A model generated the notes under the pieces. The model had not been told where the DNA came from, searched no databases, and worked only from the letters and a program-made list of their open reading frames with translations. Source: Pseudorhodobacter antarcticus (GTDB taxonomy: Bacteria; Pseudomonadota; Alphaproteobacteria; Rhodobacterales; Rhodobacteraceae). Taken from it: DNA of 43,880 nucleotides. The DNA lies in contig CAMAYO010000014.1 of the NCBI GenBank assembly GCA_945862465.1, forward strand, positions 1 to 43,880, written 5' to 3'. The position numbers and the translations under genes are program-made. Positions 9,178 through 18,233 of this stretch are shown here, one piece after another. Position 1 is the stretch's first letter. Every line of letters begins with the position of its first letter.

Positions 9178-10113
9178 ATGACCTTCAAATCCACACTGCT
9201 TGCCACCGCCGTGGCGTTTGCCTTCACGGGCTCTGCCTTTGCGGCGGGCTGCGATAAGGTAACTTTTTCTGACGTTGGCTGGACGGACATCACCGCCACC
9301 ACCGCCGTATCCAGCCTGATTTTGCAAGCCTTGGGCTATGAAACCGCAACGCAAGTTCTGTCCGTTCCCGTGACCTATGAAGGACTCGCCTCGGGCGATG
9401 TCGATGTGTTCTTGGGCAACTGGATGCCCACGATGGCGTCAAACATCCAACCCTATCTGGATGCCAAAACCGTCGAATCGCTGACCGCCAACTTGGAAGG
9501 GGCCAAATACACCTTGGCCACCAACGAAGCGGGCGCTGCCCTTGGGATCAAAGATTTTGCCGATATCGCAGCCCATGCCGCCGATCTGGATGGCAAGATT
9601 TACGGGATCGAAGCTGGCAATGACGGCAATAAGCTGATCCTCGACATGATCGAAGCCAACGCCTTTGGCCTGAAAGATGCAGGCGTCGAGCTGATCGAAA
9701 GCTCGGAACAAGGGATGCTGGCCCAAGTCGCCAAAGAAGATCAGGCACAAAAAGCAATCATCTTCTTGGGCTGGGAACCCCACCCGATGAACGCCAATTT
9801 CAAGATGACCTATCTGACGGGCGGCGATGATTTCTTTGGCCCCAATCTGGGCGGTGCAACTGTCTACACCAACACCCGCGCGGGCTATGCGACCGAATGC
9901 CCCAACACGGGTAAGTTCCTGTCCAACCTCGTCTTCTCGCTTGCAATGGAGAATGAGATCATGGGCGCAATCTTGAACGACGGCACCGATCCGGCTGTTG
10001 CGGCCAAAACTTGGCTGGCGGCAAACCCCGATGCCATCACGCCTTGGCTGGCCGGCGTCACCACCAAAGACGGTGGCGACGCGGTGGCTGCTGTGACAGC
10101 AGCGCTGAAGTAA
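9178..10113 (+). CDS. choX: Choline ABC transporter, periplasmic binding protein
   Basis: The product captures choline in the periplasm for ChoWV. The ATG at 9178 gives a clean signal peptide (MTFKSTLLATAVAFAFTGSAFA, cut before AGCDK) and a total of 311 residues; longer readings from 9115 run into the control region. Aromatic residues that could form the choline cage are visible in VGWTDITATTA, FLGNWMPTM and LGWEPHPMN, as in Sinorhizobium ChoX. It is first in choXWV and divergent from betI. A strong intrinsic terminator follows the gene, which should make binding protein more abundant than the membrane and ATPase subunits. Confidence 0.93.
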   Translation: MTFKSTLLATAVAFAFTGSAFAAGCDKVTFSDVGWTDITATTAVSSLILQALGYETATQVLSVPVTYEGLASGDVDVFLGNWMPTMASNIQPYLDAKTVESLTANLEGAKYTLATNEAGAALGIKDFADIAAHAADLDGKIYGIEAGNDGNKLILDMIEANAFGLKDAGVELIESSEQGMLAQVAKEDQAQKAIIFLGWEPHPMNANFKMTYLTGGDDFFGPNLGGATVYTNTRAGYATECPNTGKFLSNLVFSLAMENEIMGAILNDGTDPAVAAKTWLAANPDAITPWLAGVTTKDGGDAVAAVTAALK

Positions 10114-10120
10114 GACTTGA

Positions 10121-10150
10121 AGGCCCCAGATCAATTCTGGGGCCTTTTTC
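10121..10150 (+). terminator. Intrinsic terminator between choX and choW
   Basis: AGGCCCCAGA (10121-10130) pairs perfectly with TCTGGGGCCT (10136-10145) across a five-base loop and runs into TTTTTC. It lies seven bases after the choX stop and 19 bases before the choW start. No separate choW promoter fits in the remaining gap, so it probably acts as a partial terminator that lowers choWV transcription relative to choX. Confidence 0.85.
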
Positions 10151-10168
10151 TATAAAGGAACGTGCGGC

Positions 10169-11002
10169 ATGGATTGGCTGACAGGCACAAAGATCCCCGT
10201 GGGATCAGGGGCGAATGTGGTTTTCGTCTGGATGAAAACCCATCTGACGGCTGTCTTTGATGCCATTTCGTGGGCACTAGAGGGGCTGATTGCGGGCTTC
10301 TTGTGGCTGCTACAAGCGCCCAACCCCTTGGTTTTGATTGCGGTTTTCGTAGCTCTTGCTTGGGTCTTGCAGCGCAATTGGAAGATCTGTGTCGGCGTGG
10401 CGCTGGGGTTCTTGTTTGTGGTGAACCAAGGCTATTGGAAAGAAACCACCGAAAGCCTGACGCTTATCTTGTCATCTTGCGCTGTCTGCATGGCGATTGG
10501 TGTGCCCGTTGGCATCGCCTGCGCGCACAATGCGCGCCTCAACGCCGCTATTTCGCCTGTGTTAGACCTGATGCAAACCCTGCCGACTTTTGTTTACCTG
10601 ATCCCCGCCATCATCTTTTTCGGCATCGGCATGGTGCCCGGCCTGATTGCGACAGTGATTTTCGTTCTGCCCGCCCCGATCCGCCTGACCGAACTGGGCG
10701 TCGCATCAACCCCCACAGCCCTTTTGGAAGCGGCCACCGCCTTTGGTGCCACCCCGCGCCAACGCCTGTGGAAGGTGGAACTGCCTTGGGCCTTGCCGCA
10801 GATTATGGTGGGGTTGAACCAAACCATCATGCTGTCGCTGTCGATGGTGGTGATCGCCTCAATGGTCGGGGCCAATGGCTTGGGCGTGCCGGTCATGCGC
10901 GCGCTCGCGTCAGTCAACGCCGCCAAGGGATTTGAATCGGGCTTTGTCATCGTCGTGGTGGCCATAGCGCTGCGCAGCATCTTTCAACGCGAGGTGAAAT
11001 GA
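10169..11002 (+). CDS. choW: Choline ABC transporter, permease
   Basis: The membrane channel subunit of the ChoXWV importer has 277 residues. Several hydrophobic helices are visible, starting with AISWALEGLIAGFLWLLQ and LVLIAVFVALAWVL. The binding-protein-dependent transport signature is visible around EAATAFGATPRQRLWKVELP, the loop that contacts the ATPase. AAAGGAA lies eight bases before the ATG. The gene begins just after the choX terminator and its stop overlaps the choV start (ATGA), so choW and choV are translationally coupled. Confidence 0.93.
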   Translation: MDWLTGTKIPVGSGANVVFVWMKTHLTAVFDAISWALEGLIAGFLWLLQAPNPLVLIAVFVALAWVLQRNWKICVGVALGFLFVVNQGYWKETTESLTLILSSCAVCMAIGVPVGIACAHNARLNAAISPVLDLMQTLPTFVYLIPAIIFFGIGMVPGLIATVIFVLPAPIRLTELGVASTPTALLEAATAFGATPRQRLWKVELPWALPQIMVGLNQTIMLSLSMVVIASMVGANGLGVPVMRALASVNAAKGFESGFVIVVVAIALRSIFQREVK

Positions 11003-12027
11003 TGACGGCCGTCATCTTTGATCGCGTTTCGATTATCTTTGGCGACAAGCCCGAACTAGCCCTGCCCTTGATGGATCAAGGGATGAGCCGGGCAGATATT
11101 CAAACCCAAACCGGCCAGATTTTGGGTGTGCATGACTGTTCCCTGACCGTGGCCGAGGGCGAGATTCTGGTTTTGATGGGCCTGTCAGGCTCGGGCAAAT
11201 CGACGCTTCTGCGCGGGGTGAATGCGCTGAACCCCGTGGTACGGGGCGAGGTGTTGGTGTCAGACGGCTCCAGGATGGTATCTGTCACCAAGGCCGATGC
11301 CCCCACCCTGCGCCATCTGCGGCTGAACCGCATTGCCATGGTTTTTCAACAGTTCGGCCTACTGCCCTGGCGCAGCGTGCGCGAGAATGTGGGGCTGGGG
11401 CTGGAACTGGCGGGCCTTGATGCCGCAAGCCGCAAGCCGCGCGTGGATGAGCAACTGGCGCTGGTGAACCTGTCGCAATGGGCTGACAGGAAGGTGGGCG
11501 AATTGTCGGGCGGAATGCAACAGCGCGTGGGTCTGGCCCGCGCCTTTGCCACGCAAGCGCCGATTTTGCTGATGGATGAACCCTTCTCGGCTCTTGACCC
11601 CTTGATCCGCGCGCGTTTGCAAGATGAACTCTTAGACCTGCAAGCCAAGCTGAAACGCACGATCATTTTCGTCAGCCATGATCTGGACGAGGCGTTTAAG
11701 CTCGGCAATCGCATCGCCTTGATGGAAGGTGGGCGCATCGTGCAAATCGGTACGGCCCGTGAGATCATCGCCAACCCAGTCAGCGACTATGTGGCAGATT
11801 TTGTGGCCCACATGAACCCTTTGGGCGTTCTGACGGCGCAAGATGTGATGGAGACGGGGGCCACAGACGCCTCTGCCAGTGTGGATGCTCAACTGCCCGT
11901 CAAACAGGTGATGGCGCTGCTGGCCAAAGGGGCTGCGGAACTCGCCGTGACGCAAAATGGCGCGCGCATCGGTGTTGTTCGGGCGGCGTCCCTGATGGGA
12001 CGCCTGATCGACCCGCGCAAAGGGTAA
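10999..12027 (+). CDS. choV: Choline ABC transporter, ATP-binding protein
   Basis: The ATPase that drives the choline importer has 342 residues, as in ProV/OpuAA-type subunits. Walker A is GLSGSGKST, the Q-loop is VFQQFGLLPW, the signature is LSGGMQQRVGLARAFA, Walker B is LLMDEPFSALDPL and the H-loop is VSHDLDEAF. A C-terminal extension of about 80 residues (from MNPLGVLTAQDVMETG) may be a degenerate regulatory domain of the CBS type. The ATGATG start overlaps the choW stop. The gene ends three bases before the convergent topA stop codon. Confidence 0.94.
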   Translation: MMTAVIFDRVSIIFGDKPELALPLMDQGMSRADIQTQTGQILGVHDCSLTVAEGEILVLMGLSGSGKSTLLRGVNALNPVVRGEVLVSDGSRMVSVTKADAPTLRHLRLNRIAMVFQQFGLLPWRSVRENVGLGLELAGLDAASRKPRVDEQLALVNLSQWADRKVGELSGGMQQRVGLARAFATQAPILLMDEPFSALDPLIRARLQDELLDLQAKLKRTIIFVSHDLDEAFKLGNRIALMEGGRIVQIGTAREIIANPVSDYVADFVAHMNPLGVLTAQDVMETGATDASASVDAQLPVKQVMALLAKGAAELAVTQNGARIGVVRAASLMGRLIDPRKG

Positions 12028-12030
12028 GCT

Positions 12031-14658
12031 TTAACCTTCCACAGCCTTTGCTGCAGGCTTTTTGACCGCCACTTTCTTGACCGCAGCCTTTTTCACAGCG
12101 GCCTTGGCGGCAGCGGTCTTAGGCTTGGCCGCAGCCTTTGGCTTGCCGGCGGCTTTGGGGGCGGCGGCTTTGCGGGCAGGCTTCTTAGCCGGGGCCTTGC
12201 CCGCCTTTTCCACAATCAGCGCCAAAGCGTCTTCCAGCGTCAGCGCCTCTGGGTCGATCGTTTTGGGGATCGTGGCGTTGATCTTGGCCCATTTGACGTA
12301 AGGGCCATATTTTCCTGGCATGATGGTAACCGCCCCACCATCGGGATGTGCACCCAATTCTTTCAGCGGCGCCGCCACAGCCCCGCGCCCCGGACGACCG
12401 GCCAGCTTTTGCGCCAAAACCTCGACCGCGCGGTTCATGCCAATGGTGAATACCTCCTCGACATCGGGCAAGTTTGCATAGGTGCTGTTGTGCTTGACGT
12501 AGGGGCCAAAGCGGCCAATCGCGGCCTCCACAGGGGCAGCATCGTCGGGATGCTGGCCCACAAGGCGCGGTAGGTTCAAGAGATCAAGGGCGCGTTCAAG
12601 CGTAAGGTCTTCGGGAGGCCAAGACTTTGGCAGGCTGGCGCGTGGCGGTTTGGGCGCTTCAGTCGTGGCGTCACCCTTTTGCACATAGGGGCCAAAACGC
12701 CCCGTGCGCAGGCTAATTTCCAGCCCGTCTTCCAGCCCCAGAACACGGCCTTCGACCGAACCACCCTCTTCGTTGCCTGAAATAGCGCGGGTATAGCGGC
12801 AATCAGGATAGCTGCCGCACCCAATAAACGCCCCACCAGAGCGGGCGGTTTTCAGGTGCAAACGGCCCTTGCCACAGGTCGGGCAAATACGCGGATCAGA
12901 CCCGTCAGCGCGAACTGGATATAGGTGGGGCGCTAGAAATTCGTCAATCTTTTCCAGCACCTCGCCAATTCGCAGATCGGCAGTTTCGGCGATGGCGGCG
13001 TTGAAATCACGCCAAAAGCGGGTCAGAACATCGGTATAACTGCGGCTGCCAGCCGATACATCGTCAAGTTCAGTTTCCAAGCCTGCGGTGAAGTCGAAAT
13101 CGACATAGCGGCGGAAGTAGTTGGTCAAAAACGCTGTCACCAACCGCCCTTTATCTTCGGGGATTAGGCGGTTCTTGTCTTTCTTGACATATTCGCGGTC
13201 CTGGATCGTCGTGATGACCGAGGCATAGGTGGATGGCCGACCGATCCCCAATTCTTCCATCCGCTTGACAAGGGTCGCTTCAGTGTAGCGCGGCAAAGGC
13301 TGGGTAAAGTGTTGTTCTGGCGTGACTTTGCGCTTTTCAACCTTATCGCCCGCGTCAATCTGGGGCAGACGGCCTTCGTCGTCATCCTCATCATCGCGGC
13401 CCTCGTCATAAACCTTCAGGAATCCGTCAAACAACACCACCTGCCCATTGGCGCGCAAACCCACCTGCCCATCGGGCGAGGCGATTTCCACAACCGTCCG
13501 CTCCATCCGCGCGGCGGACATTTGGCTGGCGATAGTGCGCTTCCAGATCAGGTCGTACAGCTTGCGCTGATCAGCCTCGATCAGACGCAGCTTTTCGGGG
13601 GCTGCGGCCATATCGGTGGGGCGAATGCATTCATGCGCTTCTTGGGCGTTCTTCGCCTTGTTTTTATACATCCGCGGACTGTCAGGCACATAGGCCGCAC
13701 CAAAGGTGGCCCTGATCACATCACGGGCCGACATGACGGCTTCGGGGGCCATGTCGATGCCGTCGGTGCGCATATAAGTGATATGGCCCGCTTCATACAG
13801 CCGCTGTGCCGCCGACATACAGGCCTTGGCCCCCATCCCATATTTGCGGCTGGCTTCTTGTTGCAGGGTCGATGTCATGAAGGGCGCATAGGGGTTTCTG
13901 CTGGCAGGCTTCTTATCAGCCGAGATCACCTGAAATGTTCTATTATTGATAGCTGATACTGCCAAATCGGCAACCTCAGCAGATGGAATATCGAATTTAT
14001 CTAACTTCTTGCCGCCCAGCACAACCAAGCGTGCTTCAAACTCTTGCCCGCGCGGGGTGGTCAGAACGGCAGAGACAGTCCAAAATTCTTGAGCACGAAA
14101 GGCTTCAATCTCCATCTCACGTTCAACAATCAGGCGCAGGCAGACAGATTGCACCCGTCCCGCGGATTTTGCGCCCGGCAGCTTGCGCCACAAAACGGGC
14201 GACAGGGTAAAGCCCACCAGATAATCCAAAGCCCGCCGCGCAAGATATGCTTCCACCAGCGGTTGGTCGACTTGGCGCGGATGCGCCATGGCTTCCGTCA
14301 CGGCCGCTTTGGTGATGGCGTTAAAGGTCACGCGGCTGACCTTTTTCTTCCCCTTGGCGATGACAGAGGCCAGCGCCTCCGTCAGGTGCCAAGAAATCGC
14401 CTCTCCCTCGCGGTCAGGGTCGGTCGCCAAGATCAGCTCGTCATCGGTTTTCAGCGCATCTGTGATGGCCTTGATGTGCTTGCGGCTGTCGGCGGCGACT
14501 TCCCATGTCATGGCGAAATTGTCATCGGGGTCGACCGAGCCATCTTTAGGCGGCAAGTCCCGGACATGGCCGTAAGATGCCAAAACGGTGTAATTGCTGC
14601 CCAAATATTTGTTGATCGTCTTGGCCTTGGCCGGGGATTCGACAACGACAACGGGCAT
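12031..14658 (-). CDS. topA: DNA topoisomerase I
   Basis: A type IA topoisomerase that relaxes negative supercoils. The start at 14658 (MPVVVVESPAKAKTINKYLG) has AAAGGA upstream and gives 875 residues; the open frame upstream is unsupported. The Toprim domain carries DPDREGEAISWH (80-91). The catalytic tyrosine is in GHITYMRTDG at residue 295. Only one clear zinc-finger-type tetracysteine motif is visible (CPTCGKG...CGSYPDC), followed by repeated TopoI C-terminal modules (RFGPYVQ, RFGPYVK, KYGPYVK). It ends in a Lys/Ala/Pro-rich tail of about 55 residues, common in alphaproteobacterial TopA and probably DNA-binding. Confidence 0.96.
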   Translation of the reverse strand: MPVVVVESPAKAKTINKYLGSNYTVLASYGHVRDLPPKDGSVDPDDNFAMTWEVAADSRKHIKAITDALKTDDELILATDPDREGEAISWHLTEALASVIAKGKKKVSRVTFNAITKAAVTEAMAHPRQVDQPLVEAYLARRALDYLVGFTLSPVLWRKLPGAKSAGRVQSVCLRLIVEREMEIEAFRAQEFWTVSAVLTTPRGQEFEARLVVLGGKKLDKFDIPSAEVADLAVSAINNRTFQVISADKKPASRNPYAPFMTSTLQQEASRKYGMGAKACMSAAQRLYEAGHITYMRTDGIDMAPEAVMSARDVIRATFGAAYVPDSPRMYKNKAKNAQEAHECIRPTDMAAAPEKLRLIEADQRKLYDLIWKRTIASQMSAARMERTVVEIASPDGQVGLRANGQVVLFDGFLKVYDEGRDDEDDDEGRLPQIDAGDKVEKRKVTPEQHFTQPLPRYTEATLVKRMEELGIGRPSTYASVITTIQDREYVKKDKNRLIPEDKGRLVTAFLTNYFRRYVDFDFTAGLETELDDVSAGSRSYTDVLTRFWRDFNAAIAETADLRIGEVLEKIDEFLAPHLYPVRADGSDPRICPTCGKGRLHLKTARSGGAFIGCGSYPDCRYTRAISGNEEGGSVEGRVLGLEDGLEISLRTGRFGPYVQKGDATTEAPKPPRASLPKSWPPEDLTLERALDLLNLPRLVGQHPDDAAPVEAAIGRFGPYVKHNSTYANLPDVEEVFTIGMNRAVEVLAQKLAGRPGRGAVAAPLKELGAHPDGGAVTIMPGKYGPYVKWAKINATIPKTIDPEALTLEDALALIVEKAGKAPAKKPARKAAAPKAAGKPKAAAKPKTAAAKAAVKKAAVKKVAVKKPAAKAVEG

Positions 14659-14763
14659 GGAATTCCTTTCACTTGTGCCGAAGGCCCCAAAAAGACGGGG
14701 TCTGCACAGCGGCGCAAGATGGCGGGGATTGGCGCGGAATGTCAACCGGGGCTGTGGCGCAGT

Positions 14764-15888
14764 TCAGCGGCGGGTGATCAACCCGCCTGAATGGCGTTCA
14801 ATTCTGCCATCCAACTCCAACGTCACCAACTCGCTGGTCAGCGATGCGGCTGGCAGGGCTAAATCGCGGATCAACTGATCCTCGGCCAAGGGCGACGGGC
14901 CAAGCCGCGCCAAGATCTGTGCGTGCAAGGCCGCCGTGTCGCCCAAAGGGCGGCGGGGCGGAATTGGGCCTGCGGGTGGTTCGCACAGCGCCTGATCGGC
15001 GGGGTCGGAGCGCTGCACAACCTTGGCTGCAATCCCCAGCACATCAAAGATATCTTGCGGCCCACGCAGCAAGGTTGCGCCATCACGGATCAGTCGATTG
15101 CACCCTTCGGCACGCGCATCAAAGGGGTGGCCGGGCACAGCAAAAACCTCGCGCCCTTGTTCCAGCGCCGTCTCTGCCGTGATCAGCGATCCGGACTTCG
15201 CGGCCGCTTCGACCACGACCACGGCCCTTGCAAGGCCCGAGATGATTCGGTTGCGCAGCGGGAAATGGCGGGTTTGGGGCTGCATCCCGATAGGTTGTTC
15301 TGAAATCCGACAGCCCTGCGCCAAGATTTGGGCGGCAAGATCTGCGTTTTCGGCGGGGTAAATCACATCCACCCCGCCGGCCTGAACCGCGACAGTGCCC
15401 GTGGCAAGGGCCGCGTCATGGGCTGCAGCATCAATGCCACGCGCTAGGCCCGAAACCACCACTTGCCCTGCCCCGCCCAGCGCCAAAGCCAAGCGCCGTG
15501 CCATTCTTAAGCCCAAAGACGATGCATTGCGCGCACCCACCAAGGCCACCATGGGCCGGTTAAGCAGCGACATATCGCCTTGCACCCAAATCACTGGCGG
15601 GGCATCGGGCAGCGAAAGCAATGTTTGCGGATAATCCGCCCCACCAAACCGCAGCAACCGCGCCTTGGCAGCTCGGCCCTGCGCCAGTTCGTGGCGCACA
15701 ACGCCAATCGGGCAAATCTCATACCCCTCTACCCCTGCCGCTTTGGCGATGTCGGGCAGCGCCGCCAAGGCCGCTTCCACCCCACCATGGTCGGCCAAAA
15801 GTCTGTGAAAGGTCACAGGCCCGATCCGACGCGAACGGATCAGCTGCAGCCAAAGGGCCGGGTCTTCTTGGGCAGGAGGGTGGGACAT
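14764..15888 (-). CDS. dprA: DNA-processing protein DprA
   Basis: DprA binds incoming single-stranded DNA and loads RecA during natural transformation. The start at 15888 (MSHPPAQEDPALW) has CGGAG upstream and gives 374 residues; an open frame reaching 16335 runs into gabT and is rejected. The Rossmann-like core shows VALVGARNASSLG, VVSGLARGIDAAAHDAAL, GGVDVIYPAEN, RNRIISGLA and the nucleotide-site segment AAAKSGSLITAETALEQGR. A C-terminal winged-helix (DML1-like) domain starts near LGPSPLAEDQL. It lies about 100 bases upstream of topA on the same strand. Competence is not proven by dprA alone. Confidence 0.93.
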   Translation of the reverse strand: MSHPPAQEDPALWLQLIRSRRIGPVTFHRLLADHGGVEAALAALPDIAKAAGVEGYEICPIGVVRHELAQGRAAKARLLRFGGADYPQTLLSLPDAPPVIWVQGDMSLLNRPMVALVGARNASSLGLRMARRLALALGGAGQVVVSGLARGIDAAAHDAALATGTVAVQAGGVDVIYPAENADLAAQILAQGCRISEQPIGMQPQTRHFPLRNRIISGLARAVVVVEAAAKSGSLITAETALEQGREVFAVPGHPFDARAEGCNRLIRDGATLLRGPQDIFDVLGIAAKVVQRSDPADQALCEPPAGPIPPRRPLGDTAALHAQILARLGPSPLAEDQLIRDLALPAASLTSELVTLELDGRIERHSGGLITRR

Positions 15889-16071
15889 CAAGGCTCCGAT
15901 CGGGGCAACTCTTGCCCACGACCGGTTAAAGAAGGGTGAACCCCGCCCTGCCCCAAGGCTCACCCAGCGAAAAAAGTCGCTCAAGGGATTGAAGACGCCC
16001 CCAAACTTCGTGCAAATAGCGCCAAAGCCGCAGGGGCAGGCCCTTTCCCCCGATGCGGTGCATAGGAGAGC

Positions 16072-17352
16072 ATGATGAAGAACGCAGATGTCGCCCTTCG
16101 CCGGACTGATTCGATTGCCCGTGGCGTGGGTATGCAGACCCAAATTTATGTCGACAAAGCCCTGAACTCGGAAGTTTGGGATATCGAAGGCAACCGCTAC
16201 ATCGACTTTGCGGCAGGCATTGCCGTGGTCAACACAGGCCACCGCCACCCCAAGGTGATCGAAGCTGTCCACAAGCAACTGGAACGCTTCACCCATACCT
16301 GCCACCAAGTGCTGCCCTATGAGAATTACATCCACTTGGCCGAACGCCTGAACGCGATTGTGCCGGGTGATTTTGACAAGAAGACCGTCTTTGTGACGAC
16401 CGGCGCTGAAGCGGTTGAGAATGCGATCAAAGTGGCGCGCTATGCCACGGGGCGCTCAGCCGTGATCGCCTTTGGCGGGGCGTTCCATGGCCGCACGTTC
16501 ATGGGCATGACCCTGACGGGCAAGGTTGAACCCTACAAAAAGGGCTTCGGTGCGATGATGCCCGATGTCTACCACGTGCCCTTCCCACAAGAGGTGCACC
16601 ATATCTCAACCGCCGATGCCATGGCGGGGATCACCAAACTATTCAAAGCCGATCTTGATCCGGGCCGAGTTGCCGCGATCATCTTTGAACCGGTTCAAGG
16701 CGAGGGTGGTTTTTATCCCGCCCCGGCCGAACTGGTGAAAGCCATCCGCGCTTTGTGCGATGAACATGGCATCGTCATGATCGCCGATGAAGTGCAAACA
16801 GGCTTTGCCCGTACCGGCACGATGTTTGCCATGGAAGGCTACGGCGTATCAGCTGACATCACCACTATGGCCAAGGGCTTGGGCGGTGGCTTCCCGATTG
16901 CGGCCCTGACAGGCAAAGCCAGCCTGATGGACGCCGCCAACCCCGGTGGTCTGGGCGGCACCTACGGCGGCAACCCGATCGGCATCGCCGCAGCCCATGC
17001 GGTGCTGGACGTGATCGAAGAAGAAAAGCTGTGCGCGCGCGCCAATGAACTGGGCAGCCGTTTGAAGCAAAAGCTGGAATCGATCCGCTCGACCACGCCA
17101 GAGATTTGCGACATCCGTGGCCCGGGCTTTATGGTTGCCGTGGAATTCGCCAACCCGTCGAACCACGAACCGGACGCGGGCTTTACCAACCGTGTGAAGA
17201 ACGAGGCGCAAAAGCGCGGGCTGATCTTGTTGACCTGTGGCGTCTACGGCAACGTGGTGCGCTTCTTGGCCCCCATCACCATACCGGACGCACATTTCAC
17301 CGAAGCCATGGCGATCTTGGAAGACTCGGTCGCTGCGGCGCAAAAGGGCTAA
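16072..17352 (+). CDS. gabT: 4-aminobutyrate (GABA) aminotransferase
   Basis: A PLP-dependent class III aminotransferase that converts GABA and 2-oxoglutarate to succinate semialdehyde and glutamate. The 426 residues include TTGAEAVENAIKVAR, GAFHGRTFMGMTLTGK, the cofactor aspartate in IADEVQTGFARTG (D239) and the Schiff-base lysine in TTMAKGLGGGFP (K268). The start ATGATG at 16072/16075 has GGAG upstream. No gabD is adjacent; the next genes are the biotin importer, separated by a terminator, so gabT appears to be transcribed alone. A related omega-amino acid transaminase is possible, but the overall pattern fits GabT. Confidence 0.9.
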   Translation: MMKNADVALRRTDSIARGVGMQTQIYVDKALNSEVWDIEGNRYIDFAAGIAVVNTGHRHPKVIEAVHKQLERFTHTCHQVLPYENYIHLAERLNAIVPGDFDKKTVFVTTGAEAVENAIKVARYATGRSAVIAFGGAFHGRTFMGMTLTGKVEPYKKGFGAMMPDVYHVPFPQEVHHISTADAMAGITKLFKADLDPGRVAAIIFEPVQGEGGFYPAPAELVKAIRALCDEHGIVMIADEVQTGFARTGTMFAMEGYGVSADITTMAKGLGGGFPIAALTGKASLMDAANPGGLGGTYGGNPIGIAAAHAVLDVIEEEKLCARANELGSRLKQKLESIRSTTPEICDIRGPGFMVAVEFANPSNHEPDAGFTNRVKNEAQKRGLILLTCGVYGNVVRFLAPITIPDAHFTEAMAILEDSVAAAQKG

Positions 17353-17373
17353 GCCTGCACTTTGGGCCTAGGG

Positions 17374-17427
17374 CCGGGGGCCAGCCCTCAGACCACTTGG
17401 ACTATTTTTGCCGAAATGAAGAAGGGG
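17374..17427 (+). repeat. Dispersed hairpin element, copy D (diverged)
   Basis: The order matches the other copies: a GGGC-CA-GCCC hairpin, then a GACC...GGACTATTTTTG segment, then CGAAATGAAGAAGGGG. Similarity to copies A-C is partial. It lies directly after gabT in the same orientation and runs into that gene's terminator. Confidence 0.45.
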
Positions 17428-17453
17428 TGATCCGCACGGGTCGCCCTTTTTTC
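17422..17453 (+). terminator. Intrinsic terminator after gabT
   Basis: AAGGG(G)TGATCC (17422-17433) pairs with GGGTCGCCCTT (17438-17448) through a GCAC loop, with one bulged G and two G-T pairs, and runs into six T residues. It ends gabT transcription and separates it from bioMNY. Confidence 0.7.
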
Positions 17454-17507
17454 TTTGCGAAGGACCGTTTGGGGGCTAAAGCGCATGGAGGAAAAGGGAA
17501 AAGTGCT

Positions 17508-18233
17508 ATGGCAACGTCAGGGATAGAACTGCGCGGAGTGGGCTATGCCGTGGCGGGCAAAGCCATTCTGACGGGTATTGATCTGCACCTCAGCGAGGCG
17601 CGCATCGGCATCGTCGGGCGCAATGGGTCAGGCAAGACCAGCCTTCTGCGTGTCATGGCAGGGCTGGTCGCGCCCAGCAGTGGCGCGGTGAGGGTGGCGG
17701 GCAAAGACCCCGCGCGCGACCGCAGAGCGATGTTGGCGCAAGTGGGAATTTTGTTTCAAAACCCTGATCATCAAATTCTGTTTCCCACTGTGGGTGAAGA
17801 ATTGGCCTTTGGCCTGACCCAGATGGGGCAAGCAACGCAGGACGCGCGAATGTCTGCGCGCGCTATCTTGGCCCAAGAAGGCCGCGCCCATTGGGAAGGG
17901 GCGGCGACCCATACCCTAAGCCAAGGGCAGCGCCAGTATCTCTGCCTTTTGGCTGTCTTGGCGATGGAACCCGCCACGCTTTTGTTGGATGAACCCTTTG
18001 CGGCCCTTGACCTGCCCTCACAAGCGCAGTTGCGGCGCCGGTTGGCAGGCTTACCCCAGCAGATCATCACGATCAGTCACGACCCCGATGCTGTAGCAGG
18101 ATGCGACCGCGTGATCTGGCTAGAAAGCGGGCGCGTGGCGATGGACGGGACTGCAGGGCCGGTGCTTGGTGCCTTTACGGCCGAAATGGCGCGGATCGGG
18201 GGGCTGGATGCTGACGCTGACCTCGCCAGTTAA
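17508..18233 (+). CDS. bioM: Biotin ECF transporter, ATPase component BioM
   Basis: The ATPase of the energy-coupling-factor biotin importer. The start ATG at 17508 (MATSGIELRGVG) gives 241 residues, with AAAGGGA upstream; the open frame extends far upstream into gabT and is rejected. Walker A is GRNGSGKTSL, the Q-loop is FQNPDHQILFPTV, typical of the cobalt/biotin ECF ATPases, the signature is LSQGQRQYL, Walker B is LLLDEPFAALDLP and the H-loop is ISHDPD. It overlaps bioN by 26 bases. No BioR-type TTATNTATAA box is visible upstream. Confidence 0.92.
   Translation: MATSGIELRGVGYAVAGKAILTGIDLHLSEARIGIVGRNGSGKTSLLRVMAGLVAPSSGAVRVAGKDPARDRRAMLAQVGILFQNPDHQILFPTVGEELAFGLTQMGQATQDARMSARAILAQEGRAHWEGAATHTLSQGQRQYLCLLAVLAMEPATLLLDEPFAALDLPSQAQLRRRLAGLPQQIITISHDPDAVAGCDRVIWLESGRVAMDGTAGPVLGAFTAEMARIGGLDADADLAS

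Noticed and set aside
15889-16335. Long N-terminal extension of the dprA reading frame
   Set aside because: It overlaps the start of gabT on the other strand, and a good ribosome binding site and standard DprA N-terminus occur at 15888.
17353-17507. BioR-type operator upstream of bioM
   Set aside because: No TTATNTATAA-like palindrome is present in the gap.
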